From contig NZ_BAABLK010000034.1 of assembly GCF_039544305.1 (NCBI RefSeq), positions 260,437-324,436 of the forward strand: 64,000 nucleotides of DNA, written 5' to 3'. Within the stretch, counting starts at the first letter, position 1, and each line of letters starts with the position of its first letter. This document shows, in pieces, positions 51,807 through 60,275 of this stretch. The notes under the pieces were generated by a model, which was not told where the DNA came from, made no database searches, and saw nothing but the letters and a program-made list of their open reading frames with translations. The position numbers and the translations under genes were made by a program. This DNA is from Paeniglutamicibacter antarcticus_C (GTDB lineage: Bacteria > Actinomycetota > Actinomycetes > Actinomycetales > Micrococcaceae).

Positions 51807-52949
51807 ATGACCAGCGCCACCCCTGAGAATTCCGGAATCACCTATGCTTCGGCCGGTGTCGATGTCGAGGCCGGTGACCGCGCCGTTGAGTTGATGAAGG
51901 GTGCGATCAAGGCTACGCACAACGCCAACGTCATTGGCGGGGTGGGCGGGTTCGCAGGCCTCTACGACGCCTCGAAGTTCCTTTCCTACAAGAAACCGTT
52001 GCTTGCCACCTCGACCGACGGCGTGGGCACCAAGGTTGCCATCGCCCAGGCCATGGACATCCACGACACCATTGGCCAGGACCTGGTCGGCATGGTCGTC
52101 GATGACATCGTCGTCGTGGGCGCCGAGCCCCTGTTCATGACCGATTACATTGCCTGCGGCAAGGTCGTCCCGGAGCGCGTCGCGGACATCGTCCGAGGTA
52201 TTGCCAAGGGCTGCCAGATCGCCGGCACCGCCCTTGTCGGCGGTGAAACCGCGGAACACCCGGGTCTGTTGGGTGAACACGAATACGATGTCGCCGGCGC
52301 GGCAACGGGCATCGTGGAAGCCGATTCCCTGTTGGGCCCAGAGCGGGTCAAGGACGGGGACGTCGTCATCGGCATGGCAGCCTCCGGGATCCATTCGAAC
52401 GGCTATTCGCTGGTCCGCAACGTCGTGGCGCATGCAGGCTGGGCCCTGGATAGGCACGTTCCCGAATTCGGCCGGACCCTGGGCGAGGAACTTCTCGAAC
52501 CCACGCGCATCTACACCGCTGATTGCCTGGATCTGATCCGTGCCTTCAACGTTGACGGTGCCATCGACATCCATGGCTTCAGCCACGTCACCGGCGGTGG
52601 CCTGGCCGCCAATCTGGCCCGTGTGCTGCCCCAGGGCCTGATGGCCACGGTGGAGCGATCGAGCTGGGAATTGCCGGCCGTTTTCAAGGTCGTCGCCGCA
52701 CTCGGTTCGGTGCCGCAGCCGGATCTGGAGCGCACCCTGAACCTCGGTGTCGGCATGGTGGCCATCGTTGACGCCTCCGTGGCTGACGCGGCATTGGCCC
52801 GGCTCAACGCCCGTGGCATGACCTCGTGGGTCATGGGCAAGATCGGGATCGTGAGCGAGGACGCCAAGGGTGCCGGTCTGGATTACGTCCAGGGCGCCAA
52901 GGGCGTCGATGGCGGCGCGGTGCTGATGCGCGGCGTTTTCGCCGGCTAG
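51807..52949 (+). CDS. purM: AIR synthase (phosphoribosylformylglycinamidine cyclo-ligase)
   Basis: This 380-residue enzyme closes FGAM to AIR with ATP. It begins ITYASAGVDVEAGDRAVELM, the classical PurM start, with STDGVGTKVAIA, DLVGMVVDDIVVVGAEPLF and GGETAEHPG as later motifs. It has AAAGGACA ahead of the ATG and follows purF in the same operon. A terminator hairpin lies 16 bases after the stop. Confidence 0.97.
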   Translation: MTSATPENSGITYASAGVDVEAGDRAVELMKGAIKATHNANVIGGVGGFAGLYDASKFLSYKKPLLATSTDGVGTKVAIAQAMDIHDTIGQDLVGMVVDDIVVVGAEPLFMTDYIACGKVVPERVADIVRGIAKGCQIAGTALVGGETAEHPGLLGEHEYDVAGAATGIVEADSLLGPERVKDGDVVIGMAASGIHSNGYSLVRNVVAHAGWALDRHVPEFGRTLGEELLEPTRIYTADCLDLIRAFNVDGAIDIHGFSHVTGGGLAANLARVLPQGLMATVERSSWELPAVFKVVAALGSVPQPDLERTLNLGVGMVAIVDASVADAALARLNARGMTSWVMGKIGIVSEDAKGAGLDYVQGAKGVDGGAVLMRGVFAG

Positions 52950-52964
52950 CGATTCAATGCCTCA

Positions 52965-53004
52965 ACGTGAGGGGATGGTACCTGCGGGTACCACCCCCTC
53001 ACGT
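52965..53004 (+). terminator. Terminator after purM
   Basis: Ten-base arms ACGTGAGGGG and CCCCTCACGT enclose an inner TGGTACC/GGTACCA stem, with one unpaired base on each side; CTT follows. It separates purM from a convergent small membrane protein gene. Confidence 0.85.
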
Positions 53005-53059
53005 CTTAACCACACCGTCAAGAGCAGACATGAATCGTTATCAGGGTGCAGCCGTGCTT

Positions 53060-53251
53060 CTAGGTGCGGCGGACGGATTTTCGTGCCTTGCGGTATGCGT
53101 TGGCAGCGACACCGGCCGCTGCGAGGAACAGCACCAGCCCCAAGGCCCAAAAAACCGCGGCAAGGCTCACCAAAGAATCCAGGGTACCCAAGAGAATGCT
53201 GGTGCTGCCCAGCAGGAGCAGGACCACTGCCGGGGTATTGCGTTGGTTCAT
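53060..53251 (-). CDS. Small two-helix membrane protein
   Basis: This 63-residue protein has two hydrophobic helices (TPAVVLLLLGSTSILLGTL and LAAVFWALGLVLFLAAAGV) and a basic tail AYRKARKSVRRT. The ATG at 53251 is supported by GGAGG eight bases upstream. It lies between purM and the sirtuin gene. I recognise no family. Confidence 0.65.
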   Translation of the reverse strand: MNQRNTPAVVLLLLGSTSILLGTLDSLVSLAAVFWALGLVLFLAAAGVAANAYRKARKSVRRT

Positions 53252-53335
53252 GCCGGAAGCCTCCGTTGTTTCGGGTCGGTCCACCGCTTGGATCCGAGGT
53301 CTCGGCATACCAGCCTACGCGGGACCAAGCATGCG

Positions 53336-54283
53336 CTAAAGGTGCGTTGCGGGTCCTTGGTGCGCATCAAGGATGCCCAGCGCCTCGGCAATGTTGCTGC
53401 GCCACCTGTAGTTGGCCTTGGCGTCGCCTCGGGTCGGGCCACCGTTAATCAGCCCGACAGGTTTGCCGGCACTGCGCGCATCTAGCAACAGCTTATAACC
53501 GCTCATGACGGCCAACGACGAACCGATCACCAACAGCGAGGCCGAGCGTGTTTCAAGTTTCTTGAGACGCGCCTTGCGTTCGGCCGGGACATTCTCGCCG
53601 AAGTAGACAACGTTGGGTTTCAATGCCGGTGATCCACACACCAGGCATCCGACCATGATGAACTGCTCCACGTGGACATCATCCAGCGACACATCGCCAT
53701 CGGGGTTTACCAGGGCGGGATCGAGTTCAATGCGCTCGAGGTACCCGGGATTCGCCTCGTGCAAACGGGTATCAAGATGCCCCCGGCCTTCCAGGGCGCC
53801 ACAGTCCAGGCAGCTGATCTGTTCCAGGTCCCCGTGCAGCGCAATGACGTTCATGGAGCCCGCGGCAACGTGCAGTCCGTCGACGTTTTGGGTCACGATG
53901 CCGCTGAGCTGGCCCATCGCCTCCCACTGGGCCAGACGCCGGTGGATGGCGTTGGGCGAGGCCTGCGCCATGTGCCGCCAACCAACGAAGCTACGGGCCC
54001 AATACCTGTGGCGCGCGGCGGGTTCATGCAAAAATTCCTGGTAGGTCATGGGCCGGTGACGCAGAAGCGATCCGTTGGGCCCGCGGTAGTCGGGGATCCC
54101 GGAGTCCGTGGAAACCCCCGCACCGGTCAGCACCAGGACCGATCCGGCGTCGAGCATCGCGCGGATACCGCTGCGGGCCTCCTCCGCGTCCTGCAAAGGA
54201 GCGTTCTCCCCCACTACCCGTTCAATGGAACGAATGGCGGCTCGGTGGGCCATGTCTCTGCCAAGCCTGTCTTCGTGAAGCAT
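53336..54283 (-). CDS. Sir2-family NAD-dependent protein deacylase
   Basis: This 315-residue sirtuin removes acyl groups from lysines using NAD. NAD-binding motifs are LTGAGVSTDSGIPDYRG (from residue 52) and TQNVDGLH (131-138). The catalytic histidine is H150 in ALHGD. The zinc site is C158-x2-C161 and C213-x2-C216. With AcuC and Acs in the same window, acetylated Acs is a candidate substrate, which is inference. Start codons at 54283 and 54253 are both possible. It follows the DUF3073 gene on the same strand at 142 bases. Confidence 0.92.
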   Translation of the reverse strand: MLHEDRLGRDMAHRAAIRSIERVVGENAPLQDAEEARSGIRAMLDAGSVLVLTGAGVSTDSGIPDYRGPNGSLLRHRPMTYQEFLHEPAARHRYWARSFVGWRHMAQASPNAIHRRLAQWEAMGQLSGIVTQNVDGLHVAAGSMNVIALHGDLEQISCLDCGALEGRGHLDTRLHEANPGYLERIELDPALVNPDGDVSLDDVHVEQFIMVGCLVCGSPALKPNVVYFGENVPAERKARLKKLETRSASLLVIGSSLAVMSGYKLLLDARSAGKPVGLINGGPTRGDAKANYRWRSNIAEALGILDAHQGPATHL

Positions 54284-54425
54284 GCTCAGGAAACCTGCCA
54301 GCCGGGTACGACAAATGCCGCGGTCACCAAGGCAGAAAATGCATGGTGCCCACGGCTGTCGTTTTCACGTACTGGAAAAACCACAACCACCGGTTTCCCG
54401 GCGTTCACTTCAGGGAGTCGGCGCA

Positions 54426-54653
54426 TCAGCTGATGCGCCGTTGGTCGTCCTCGTCATCGTCATCTGCGTATTTGTCCTCGTAATCCGAATAATCGGATTC
54501 GTAAGGTACGTCGACTGGGCTTGGACTCGAGGAGCTGTGCCCACGATTCCGTCCAAGCTCGCGTTCTAAGGCGGACAAATCAGTGGCCGGGGAGAAATAC
54601 TTGATGTCCCTGGCCTGTCGTGTCGCTTTTGCCTTCTGACGGCCGCGCCCCAT
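54426..54653 (-). CDS. DUF3073 small acidic protein
   Basis: This 75-residue protein begins MGRGRQKAKATRQARDIKYF and has PATDLSALERELG, the hallmarks of DUF3073. The C-terminal third is very acidic with DYSDYEDKYADDDDEDD. It has a strong AAGGGGG ribosome site. Function is unknown, but the gene is nearly always close to purM in actinobacteria; here two genes lie between. Confidence 0.92.
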   Translation of the reverse strand: MGRGRQKAKATRQARDIKYFSPATDLSALERELGRNRGHSSSSPSPVDVPYESDYSDYEDKYADDDDEDDQRRIS

Positions 54654-54846
54654 GGCGTGACCCCCTTTTTCAGTAGATCTGGAGGTGGTCCACCTGAATC
54701 AGACGGAGGCCCCAGAATATGTGACTAATTCTTTCGTATTTCAAGGTTAACATGATTCCGCGGCGAGTGCCTGCCCGGAACCTTCGTTCCGCCGGTAGAG
54801 TATTATTTAATCCACCAAGTCGACTGCCAGCCACCCGGGAGCTTGC

Positions 54847-55443
54847 TTGCCTGACCAGCCATCACCAGAGCCAAGAGCCGCGCTTCCCGCTCGCAGTGCC
54901 TTGTCAAAGAAGCGTTCGTGGTGGCGCGCGCCTGCGCTCTGGGCCCTGCTGGGCGCGTTGGGGATCCTCTTGATCGTGATCTACGGCGCCAATAAGTTCT
55001 TCGCCCATGACCAGACGGCGGCGCCGGTCGACGAGGTTACCCGAAATGCATCTCCTGGCCTCGACGGCATCATTGCCACCGATGTTCCGCCCAATCAATT
55101 GCGGATCGGTGATTGCCTGCAGGGATTCGTCAGTCCCTTGGAGGACACAACGGTAGTGACCTGCCTGACGGCCCACAACGCCCAGCTGGTCGAGACGTTC
55201 AAGCTCAATGGCGATGTGTTCCCCGGTCCCGCGGGGATCCTGGCCGAGTCACAGGACCTGTGCAAGTCCGTTCCGTTGGATCCGGCCAGCCCCCTGGACA
55301 CCAGTTGGTCCTATCATTTCTCCCGACCCTCCGAAGCCACGTGGAAAGAGGGCGACCGACTGGTCGCTTGCTTCGTGGCGCTCGATGAGGGAAGCGTGCG
55401 GGAGTCAGTCCTACCTTCCAAGGGGCCCGAGCTGGGCAGCTGA
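54847..55443 (+). CDS. Membrane-anchored septum-formation-domain-like protein
   Basis: This 198-residue protein has one membrane helix (ALWALLGALGILLIVIYGA) after a basic cytosolic start, and an extracytoplasmic domain with LRIGDCLQGF, VVTCLTAHNAQLVETFKL, a cysteine in SQDLCKSVP and VACFVALDEG. The GDC...VxCxxxHxxE pattern resembles the Septum_form domain. The four cysteines probably form two disulfides. A TTG start with GGGAG upstream is chosen. It converges on clpB across a strong hairpin; no division genes are nearby. Confidence 0.75.
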   Translation: MPDQPSPEPRAALPARSALSKKRSWWRAPALWALLGALGILLIVIYGANKFFAHDQTAAPVDEVTRNASPGLDGIIATDVPPNQLRIGDCLQGFVSPLEDTTVVTCLTAHNAQLVETFKLNGDVFPGPAGILAESQDLCKSVPLDPASPLDTSWSYHFSRPSEATWKEGDRLVACFVALDEGSVRESVLPSKGPELGS

Positions 55444-55484
55444 GTCCAAGACCCCGCCAGCAGGCCATGCCCACTGGAGCACGC

Positions 55485-55534
55485 AGTACTGCCGGGATGG
55501 GTGGGTCATGGAGACTTTTCATCCCGGCAGTACT
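55485..55534. terminator. Perfect 15-bp hairpin between convergent genes
   Basis: Arms at 55485-55499 and 55520-55534 are exact inverted repeats with a 20-base loop holding CTTTT. It lies between the septum-like gene and clpB, 10 bases from the clpB stop, and can stop both. Confidence 0.75.
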
Positions 55535-55544
55535 TGGCCTGCGG

Positions 55545-58136
55545 CTAGCCCTGGCGTGAACCAAGGGTCAGTCCGTCACCGGCCTCGTTGACGCCGACCA
55601 TCACCGTGTCGCCTTCCTGAATGGCTCCGGCGAGCAGCTCACGAGCCAGCCGGTCACCGATTTCACGTTGCACCAAGCGGCGCAACGGCCGGGCACCGAA
55701 GGCCGGGTCGAACCCCGTGAACGCCAGCCAGTCCCGGGCCCCGTCATCGACTTCGAGTGTCAGCCGCCTGGAGGCCAAACGCTGGGCCAGCAGGTCGACC
55801 TGCAGGGCGACAATGGATCCAAGCTGCTCCAGCGACAGCGCATCGAACATGATCACATCATCAAGCCGGTTCAGGAACTCGGGCTTGAACGACGCGTTGA
55901 CCACGTTCATCACGGCCGCGTGTTTGGCTTCCTGCTCCATCGTCTGGTCAACCAGGAACTGGGAACCAAGGTTCGAAGTCATGATCAGGATGACGTTGCG
56001 GAAGTCGACGGTGCGACCTTGGCCATCGGTCAGGCGTCCATCGTCCAGGACCTGCAAAAGGATGTCAAAGACCTCGGGGTGGGCCTTTTCCACTTCATCG
56101 AGCAGCACCACGGAGTAGGGCCGGCGACGCACCGCCTCGGTGAGCTGCCCGCCTTCCTCGTAGCCGACGTAACCCGGAGGAGCACCGACCAACCGGGACA
56201 CCGAGTGCTTCTCCGAGTATTCACTCATATCGATTCGAACCATGGCGCGTTCGTCGTCGAAGAGGAAATCCGCCAATGCCTTGGCCAGCTCGGTCTTGCC
56301 CACGCCCGTTGGGCCCAGGAACATGAAAGAGCCCGTTGGCCGGTCGGGGTCCGAGATCCCTGCCCGGGCCCTGCGCACGGCATCTGACACCGTGGCAACG
56401 GCCTTTTTCTGGCCGATCAACCGGTGGCCTAAGAAGCTTTCCATCTCTAGGAGCTTCTGGCTTTCGCCCTGCAGCATCCGGCCTGCAGGAATCCCGGTCC
56501 AGGCGGAAATAACCTCGGCGATACCGTCGGCAGTGACTTCCTCGGCAACCATCAGGTCCTCGGTTCCGGCAGAGGCCTCGGCCTGGGCCGCGTCCTCCAT
56601 GTCCTTTTCCAAGGCAGGGATTTCACCGTAGAGCAGGCGCGAGGCACTCTCCAGGTCACCTTCGCGTTGCAGCTTCTCGGCGCGGGAACGCAGCTCATCC
56701 AGACTGACCTTGAGATCGCCGACGCGGTTCAGGCCTGCTTTCTCCGCTTCCCAGCGGGCGTTCAGGCCATCCAGCTCCTCTTTCTTGTCCGCCATGTCAG
56801 CACGCAACACCTCGAGGCGCTCGCGAGACCCTGGGTCGGTTTCCCCGGCCAGAGCGAGTTCTTCCATGGTCAGCCGGTCCACCGAGCGGCGCAGCTGGTC
56901 GATTTCCTCGGGTGCGGAGTCGATCTCCATGCGCAGCCGGCTGGCAGCTTCGTCGACCAGGTCAATGGCCTTGTCCGGAAGCTGGCGCCCTGAGATGTAG
57001 CGGTTCGACAGGGTCGCTGCCGCCACCAGGGCAGAGTCGGAAATCGTCACCTTGTGGTGTGCCTCATAGCGTTCCTTCAGCCCGCGCAGGATTGCAATAG
57101 TGTCATCCACGCTGGGTTCCCCGACGTAGACCTGGGCGAAGCGGCGCTCTAGGGCCGGATCCTTCTCAATATTCTCGCGGTATTCATCCAGCGTGGTGGC
57201 ACCGATCAGGCGCAACTCACCACGGGCCAGCATGGGCTTGAGCATGTTCCCGGCATCCATGGCGCCTTCGGAGGCGCCGGCGCCCACAACCGTGTGGATC
57301 TCATCGATGAACGTGACGATTTGTCCATCCGAAGCCTTGATCTCCTCCAGGACGGCCTTGAGCCGCTCCTCGAACTCACCACGGTACTTGGCCCCGGCAA
57401 TCATTGCTCCGAGGTCCAAGGCGATCAAGGACTTGCCACGCAGTGATTCAGGGACGTCCCCAGCCACCATCCGTTGCGCCAGGCCCTCGACAACCGCTGT
57501 CTTACCCACCCCGGGATCACCAATGAGCACCGGGTTGTTCTTGGTACGGCGTGAAAGGACCTGCACCAAGCGGCGGATCTCGGCATCTCTGCCGATCACG
57601 GGATCGAGCTTGCCCGAACGGGCGATGGCCGTCATATCGGTGCCGAACTTCTCCAGGGCCTCAAACGTGTTCTCGGGATCCGGGTTGTTGACCTTGCGAT
57701 CCCCACGGATTCCGGGAAGCGCGCTGTCCAGCGCCTTCCTCGTCGCACCGGAGTCGCGGAGCGCCTTGCCGGCGGCACCGGTGTCTTCACTGAGCCCGAG
57801 CAACAGGTGCTCGGTGGAAACGTAGCTATCGCCCATCGAGCCGGCTGCCTGCTGTGCGGAACTAATAACTTGCAGGATGCCGCGGGAATACTGGGCCTGG
57901 GCCACGCTGTCCCCCGAGGAGGCCGGCAGGGCCTTGATAGCGGCACTGGCTTGGGCCGACACTTGCTCGGGATCAATTCCGGCTGCCTTCAACAGAGCAA
58001 CCGCGACGGATTCACGCTGATCGACCAGCGCCTTGAGCAAGTGCGCGGGTTCCACTTGCGGGTTGCCTGCGGTTGAAGCGTTCATTCCCGAAGCGGAAAG
58101 CGCCTCTTGGCTTTTGGTAGTGAACTTAGTATCCAC
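55545..58136 (-). CDS. clpB: ATP-dependent disaggregase ClpB
   Basis: This 863-residue Hsp100 protein resolves protein aggregates with DnaK. It has the N-terminal Clp repeat domain, first ATPase domain (GDPGVGKTAVVEGLA), middle coiled-coil domain (about 410-530, rich in Leu, Glu and Arg), and the second ATPase domain (GPTGVGKTELAKALA). There is no ClpP-docking tripeptide that I can see. The GTG start has GAAAGGA upstream. A HAIR-type operator 34-54 bases before the start indicates control by the heat-shock repressor HspR, whose gene is not in the window. Confidence 0.97.
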   Translation of the reverse strand: MDTKFTTKSQEALSASGMNASTAGNPQVEPAHLLKALVDQRESVAVALLKAAGIDPEQVSAQASAAIKALPASSGDSVAQAQYSRGILQVISSAQQAAGSMGDSYVSTEHLLLGLSEDTGAAGKALRDSGATRKALDSALPGIRGDRKVNNPDPENTFEALEKFGTDMTAIARSGKLDPVIGRDAEIRRLVQVLSRRTKNNPVLIGDPGVGKTAVVEGLAQRMVAGDVPESLRGKSLIALDLGAMIAGAKYRGEFEERLKAVLEEIKASDGQIVTFIDEIHTVVGAGASEGAMDAGNMLKPMLARGELRLIGATTLDEYRENIEKDPALERRFAQVYVGEPSVDDTIAILRGLKERYEAHHKVTISDSALVAAATLSNRYISGRQLPDKAIDLVDEAASRLRMEIDSAPEEIDQLRRSVDRLTMEELALAGETDPGSRERLEVLRADMADKKEELDGLNARWEAEKAGLNRVGDLKVSLDELRSRAEKLQREGDLESASRLLYGEIPALEKDMEDAAQAEASAGTEDLMVAEEVTADGIAEVISAWTGIPAGRMLQGESQKLLEMESFLGHRLIGQKKAVATVSDAVRRARAGISDPDRPTGSFMFLGPTGVGKTELAKALADFLFDDERAMVRIDMSEYSEKHSVSRLVGAPPGYVGYEEGGQLTEAVRRRPYSVVLLDEVEKAHPEVFDILLQVLDDGRLTDGQGRTVDFRNVILIMTSNLGSQFLVDQTMEQEAKHAAVMNVVNASFKPEFLNRLDDVIMFDALSLEQLGSIVALQVDLLAQRLASRRLTLEVDDGARDWLAFTGFDPAFGARPLRRLVQREIGDRLARELLAGAIQEGDTVMVGVNEAGDGLTLGSRQG

Positions 58137-58144
58137 GCTCGTCC

Positions 58145-58197
58145 TTTCAAAGTAGGGAGACTACTCAAACTTGAGTCTACCTAACTCAACTTTGAAA
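58145..58197. promoter_or_regulatory. HAIR-type HspR operator of clpB within nested palindromes
   Basis: CTTGAGT-N7-ACTCAAC at 58170-58190 differs in one base from the HAIR consensus CTTGAGT-N7-ACTCAAG. It overlaps a second palindrome ACTCAA-AC-TTGAGT (58163-58176), and both lie inside TTTCAAAGT (58145-58153) paired with ACTTTGAAA (58189-58197). HspR is known to bind HAIR in actinobacteria. Confidence 0.85.
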
Positions 58198-58557
58198 TGC
58201 ATAGGCCTATTCCCGTCGCGCAGGGGGTTTCTGTTTTCAGTTTTTAATCCTCTCGTTCGGTATCCGCGCGTACAGCCGGTAGCTTGCTCTTAGTGCCACC
58301 TCGGCACATCCCAAAAAACACCGTTCCAGCCCCTGCCCACGTACCGGTTGCCCCGGCTTTCGTAATACGGTGAGAACAAGAGATGAACGGAGCTAACGCG
58401 ATGACACCGGGCGCGCCCGCCGGGCACCGCGAGAAACAGCATTGAAGCAGGCCGAGGGATTCACCTGGGACATCGCTGCATCGACCAGCAAAACTCCTCG
58501 TCACCGCAGTGGAACCACGTTTCAAGGGTCGACGCCGACTTCACTGCCCGGATCCTC
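58198..58557. other. 360-base region without a convincing gene
   Basis: After the clpB operator I see no coding region with credible start, ribosome site or family. A 93-residue minus-strand frame (58244-58525) has no recognisable motif and is judged spurious. The plus-strand frame of the next gene stays open upstream to about 58450, so that gene may start earlier than its first ATG. Confidence 0.4.
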
Positions 58558-59016
58558 ATGCGTGGTGCAGGTATCCTGACCATCGGATCCCTGTTTCTGG
58601 GGCAACTCCTGCCGTCGGAACCACCAACGACAACGACGTGGCAAGAAGCCATTTTGATCTCCGTGTTGGCAGCCTTTGGGGCGCTCCTTGTCATTCTTGG
58701 GCCGCGGTGGCTCAGGACGACAGCCAAAGTTGGCGAGAATGACATTCTGCTATCCTCCGCAGGCATACGAGCACGGTTGCCCCTGGAAGCGGTTGGGACT
58801 GTCACGGACTCCCATTTTCCCAGTGGGGGCTACGGATACCGCTACCTAGGCAAAGGCCACCGCGGGTTCATCAGTGGAGGGGCGCAAGTCGACATCGGCA
58901 TGAGGGACGGCCGCGAGTACACCGCTAGCGTCCAATCCACAGACGAATTTCGCTCGGCCGTATTCGGTGCCAAGGCTCGAATCCAACAGTCGCCTGGCTG
59001 GTACCAACACCTTTGA
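58558..59016 (+). CDS. Two-helix membrane protein with PH-like C-terminal domain, unknown
   Basis: This 152-residue protein has two membrane segments (GAGILTIGSLFLGQLL and ILISVLAAFGALLVILG) followed by a cytosolic domain of about 95 residues: GPRWLRTTAKV, SAGIRARLPLEAVGTVTD, YRYLGKGHRGFISGGAQVDI and DGREYTASVQSTDEF. The strand pattern recalls small PH-like domains of actinobacterial membrane proteins, which is inference. A broken paralogue lies at 62232-62798. The frame is open upstream (Ser/Arg-rich), so the start is uncertain. Confidence 0.68.
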   Translation: MRGAGILTIGSLFLGQLLPSEPPTTTTWQEAILISVLAAFGALLVILGPRWLRTTAKVGENDILLSSAGIRARLPLEAVGTVTDSHFPSGGYGYRYLGKGHRGFISGGAQVDIGMRDGREYTASVQSTDEFRSAVFGAKARIQQSPGWYQHL

Positions 59017-59170
59017 AGCCTTAGCAGCCAACCACGCAGCTGTGCAGTGCCTGAAAGGACCCTTGCCTGAGAAACTTGCCGCTGGTTCGTGGAAGACACG
59101 TATCCATGGCGTGCCCGGAGCTGGAGGAACGCCGTAGTCGCAAAATGGGTCCGCCATTGACGTAAACGGG

Positions 59171-59377
59171 CTACCGAGGCTCCAATGCATCGCGGTTGCT
59201 TCTCTTTTGGTAGCGCTGTGACCACTTGCTCAGCACGAAAGTGACGAGAAGTCCGACGCCGAGGGCCACAATCCAGCGAAGCAGCATCGGAACGTCAGGG
59301 TTCGTACCCAGACCGATATTGACACCAAGAACAACCAGCGCAGCCAGAAAGACGATCAGGTACTGTTTCATTTCCAT
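59171..59377 (-). CDS. Small two-helix membrane protein
   Basis: This 68-residue protein has two hydrophobic segments (YLIVFLAALVVLGVNIGL and WIVALGVGLLVTFVL) and a basic tail KWSQRYQKRSNRDALEPR. Starts at 59377 and 59371 are both ATG. It directly follows the truncated S66 peptidase gene. Family unknown. Confidence 0.6.
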   Translation of the reverse strand: MEMKQYLIVFLAALVVLGVNIGLGTNPDVPMLLRWIVALGVGLLVTFVLSKWSQRYQKRSNRDALEPR

Positions 59378-59384
59378 CAGGGTG

Positions 59385-59657
59385 TCAGCCCGGGGACGCA
59401 CATGACAAGTACGGCCTCCGGGGACGATGAAGCAGATCGTCGTGGAGGTCTGCCACGCGAAAGGCGATTGATGAAGATTCGAATTGATCCCGTTCATCGA
59501 CGTGGTTACCGTATGAAACCCTCAGGCCCGTCTCGGAGAGTCTTTGCTCAACGAGCGCACCATGGTTGTTTTCGTTGACCACGGCCCGGCTTTGCGCAGG
59601 AGCGATGATGCGCAGCAAATGCCCTGAGGCCAGCCTTGGCGGGATAGTGAACTCCAT
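59385..59657 (-). pseudogene. Truncated S66 LD-carboxypeptidase (MccF-like) fragment
   Basis: The 90-residue frame begins MEFTIPPRLASGHLLRIIAP and continues to VDERDQFESSSIAFRVADLH, which matches the N-terminal end of S66 peptidases (LD-carboxypeptidase A, MccF). These enzymes have about 330 residues and their catalytic serine, glutamate and histidine lie beyond this point. After VADLHDD the sequence changes to unrelated residues and stops. The promoter end looks intact, with TATCGT six bases before the ATG. It is best read as a gene cut by a deletion. Confidence 0.72.
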
Positions 59658-59663
59658 GTCCCG

Positions 59664-59669
59664 ACGATA
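59664..59669 (-). promoter_or_regulatory. -10 box of the truncated S66 gene
   Basis: TATCGT on the minus strand is six bases from the ATG at 59657, the leaderless pattern seen elsewhere in the window. Confidence 0.35.
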
Positions 59670-59906
59670 GCGAGGATGCGCTCTCACTGGTTCTCGCCGA
59701 GCTGTGCCAGCAACAGAAATCAGTGGAATCGCAGTCCATGTTCGCTCGGAGCCCGGTGACCAGGGCTTGTAGCTTGTGAAGGCCCTGGAACGTACCGGTC
59801 CCACTGGGCAGCGTGCTCTGGTGATGATCCCGATGGTGATGCAGTGGATCAACGGGTGAGCTGAAGTTGGATGGCCAAAGCCCCGACGGTTGCGGCACTT
59901 GGGCGT

Positions 59907-59912
59907 TATCGT
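59907..59912 (+). promoter_or_regulatory. -10 box for leaderless YdeI-like gene
   Basis: TATCGT is followed after six bases by the ATG at 59919. Confidence 0.4.
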
Positions 59913-59918
59913 AGTCGT

Positions 59919-60182
59919 ATGAGTAGTGAACAAGTGCCCGGTGGAGTAGTCCACAAGTTGCCAGAGGACCTGCGCACGGCTCTCCTTGCCAACGACTTGG
60001 TGCTTGCTGCCTGGAACGACATTTCTCCGTTGGCTCGCAACGAATTCATTTGTTGGGTCCAGGACGCCAAACAGGACACGACCCGAGAGCGCCGGATTCG
60101 CCGGACCCAGGAGGAGCTCGAGGAGGGCAAGCGCCGGCCCTGCTGCTGGCCGGGCTGCAAGCACCGCGAGCGCAACGGGTAA
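59919..60182 (+). CDS. YdeI/OmpD-associated-like small protein
   Basis: This 87-residue protein contains LPEDLRTALLANDLVLAAWN, SPLARNEFICWVQDAKQ and TTRERRIRRTQEELEEGKRR, the helical C-terminal signature of the YdeI/OmpD-associated family, and ends with CCWPGCKHRERNG. Members have been linked to resistance to cationic peptides and bacteriocins, but function in actinobacteria is not shown. Short stand-alone versions of this length exist, so it need not be a fragment. Confidence 0.75.
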   Translation: MSSEQVPGGVVHKLPEDLRTALLANDLVLAAWNDISPLARNEFICWVQDAKQDTTRERRIRRTQEELEEGKRRPCCWPGCKHRERNG

Positions 60183-60275
60183 CAGGTCAATGACATGTGA
60201 AGGTCCATGAGCCTTCCCGAATGCACTTTCGGAGCCGGATCCTTGGCGGCAGGGCCGACGTCGCCCGCGCAGCCA

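Noticed and set aside
58244..58525. 93-residue minus-strand frame between clpB and the membrane protein
   Set aside because: It has no recognisable motif and no ribosome site and lies in sequence without coding character.
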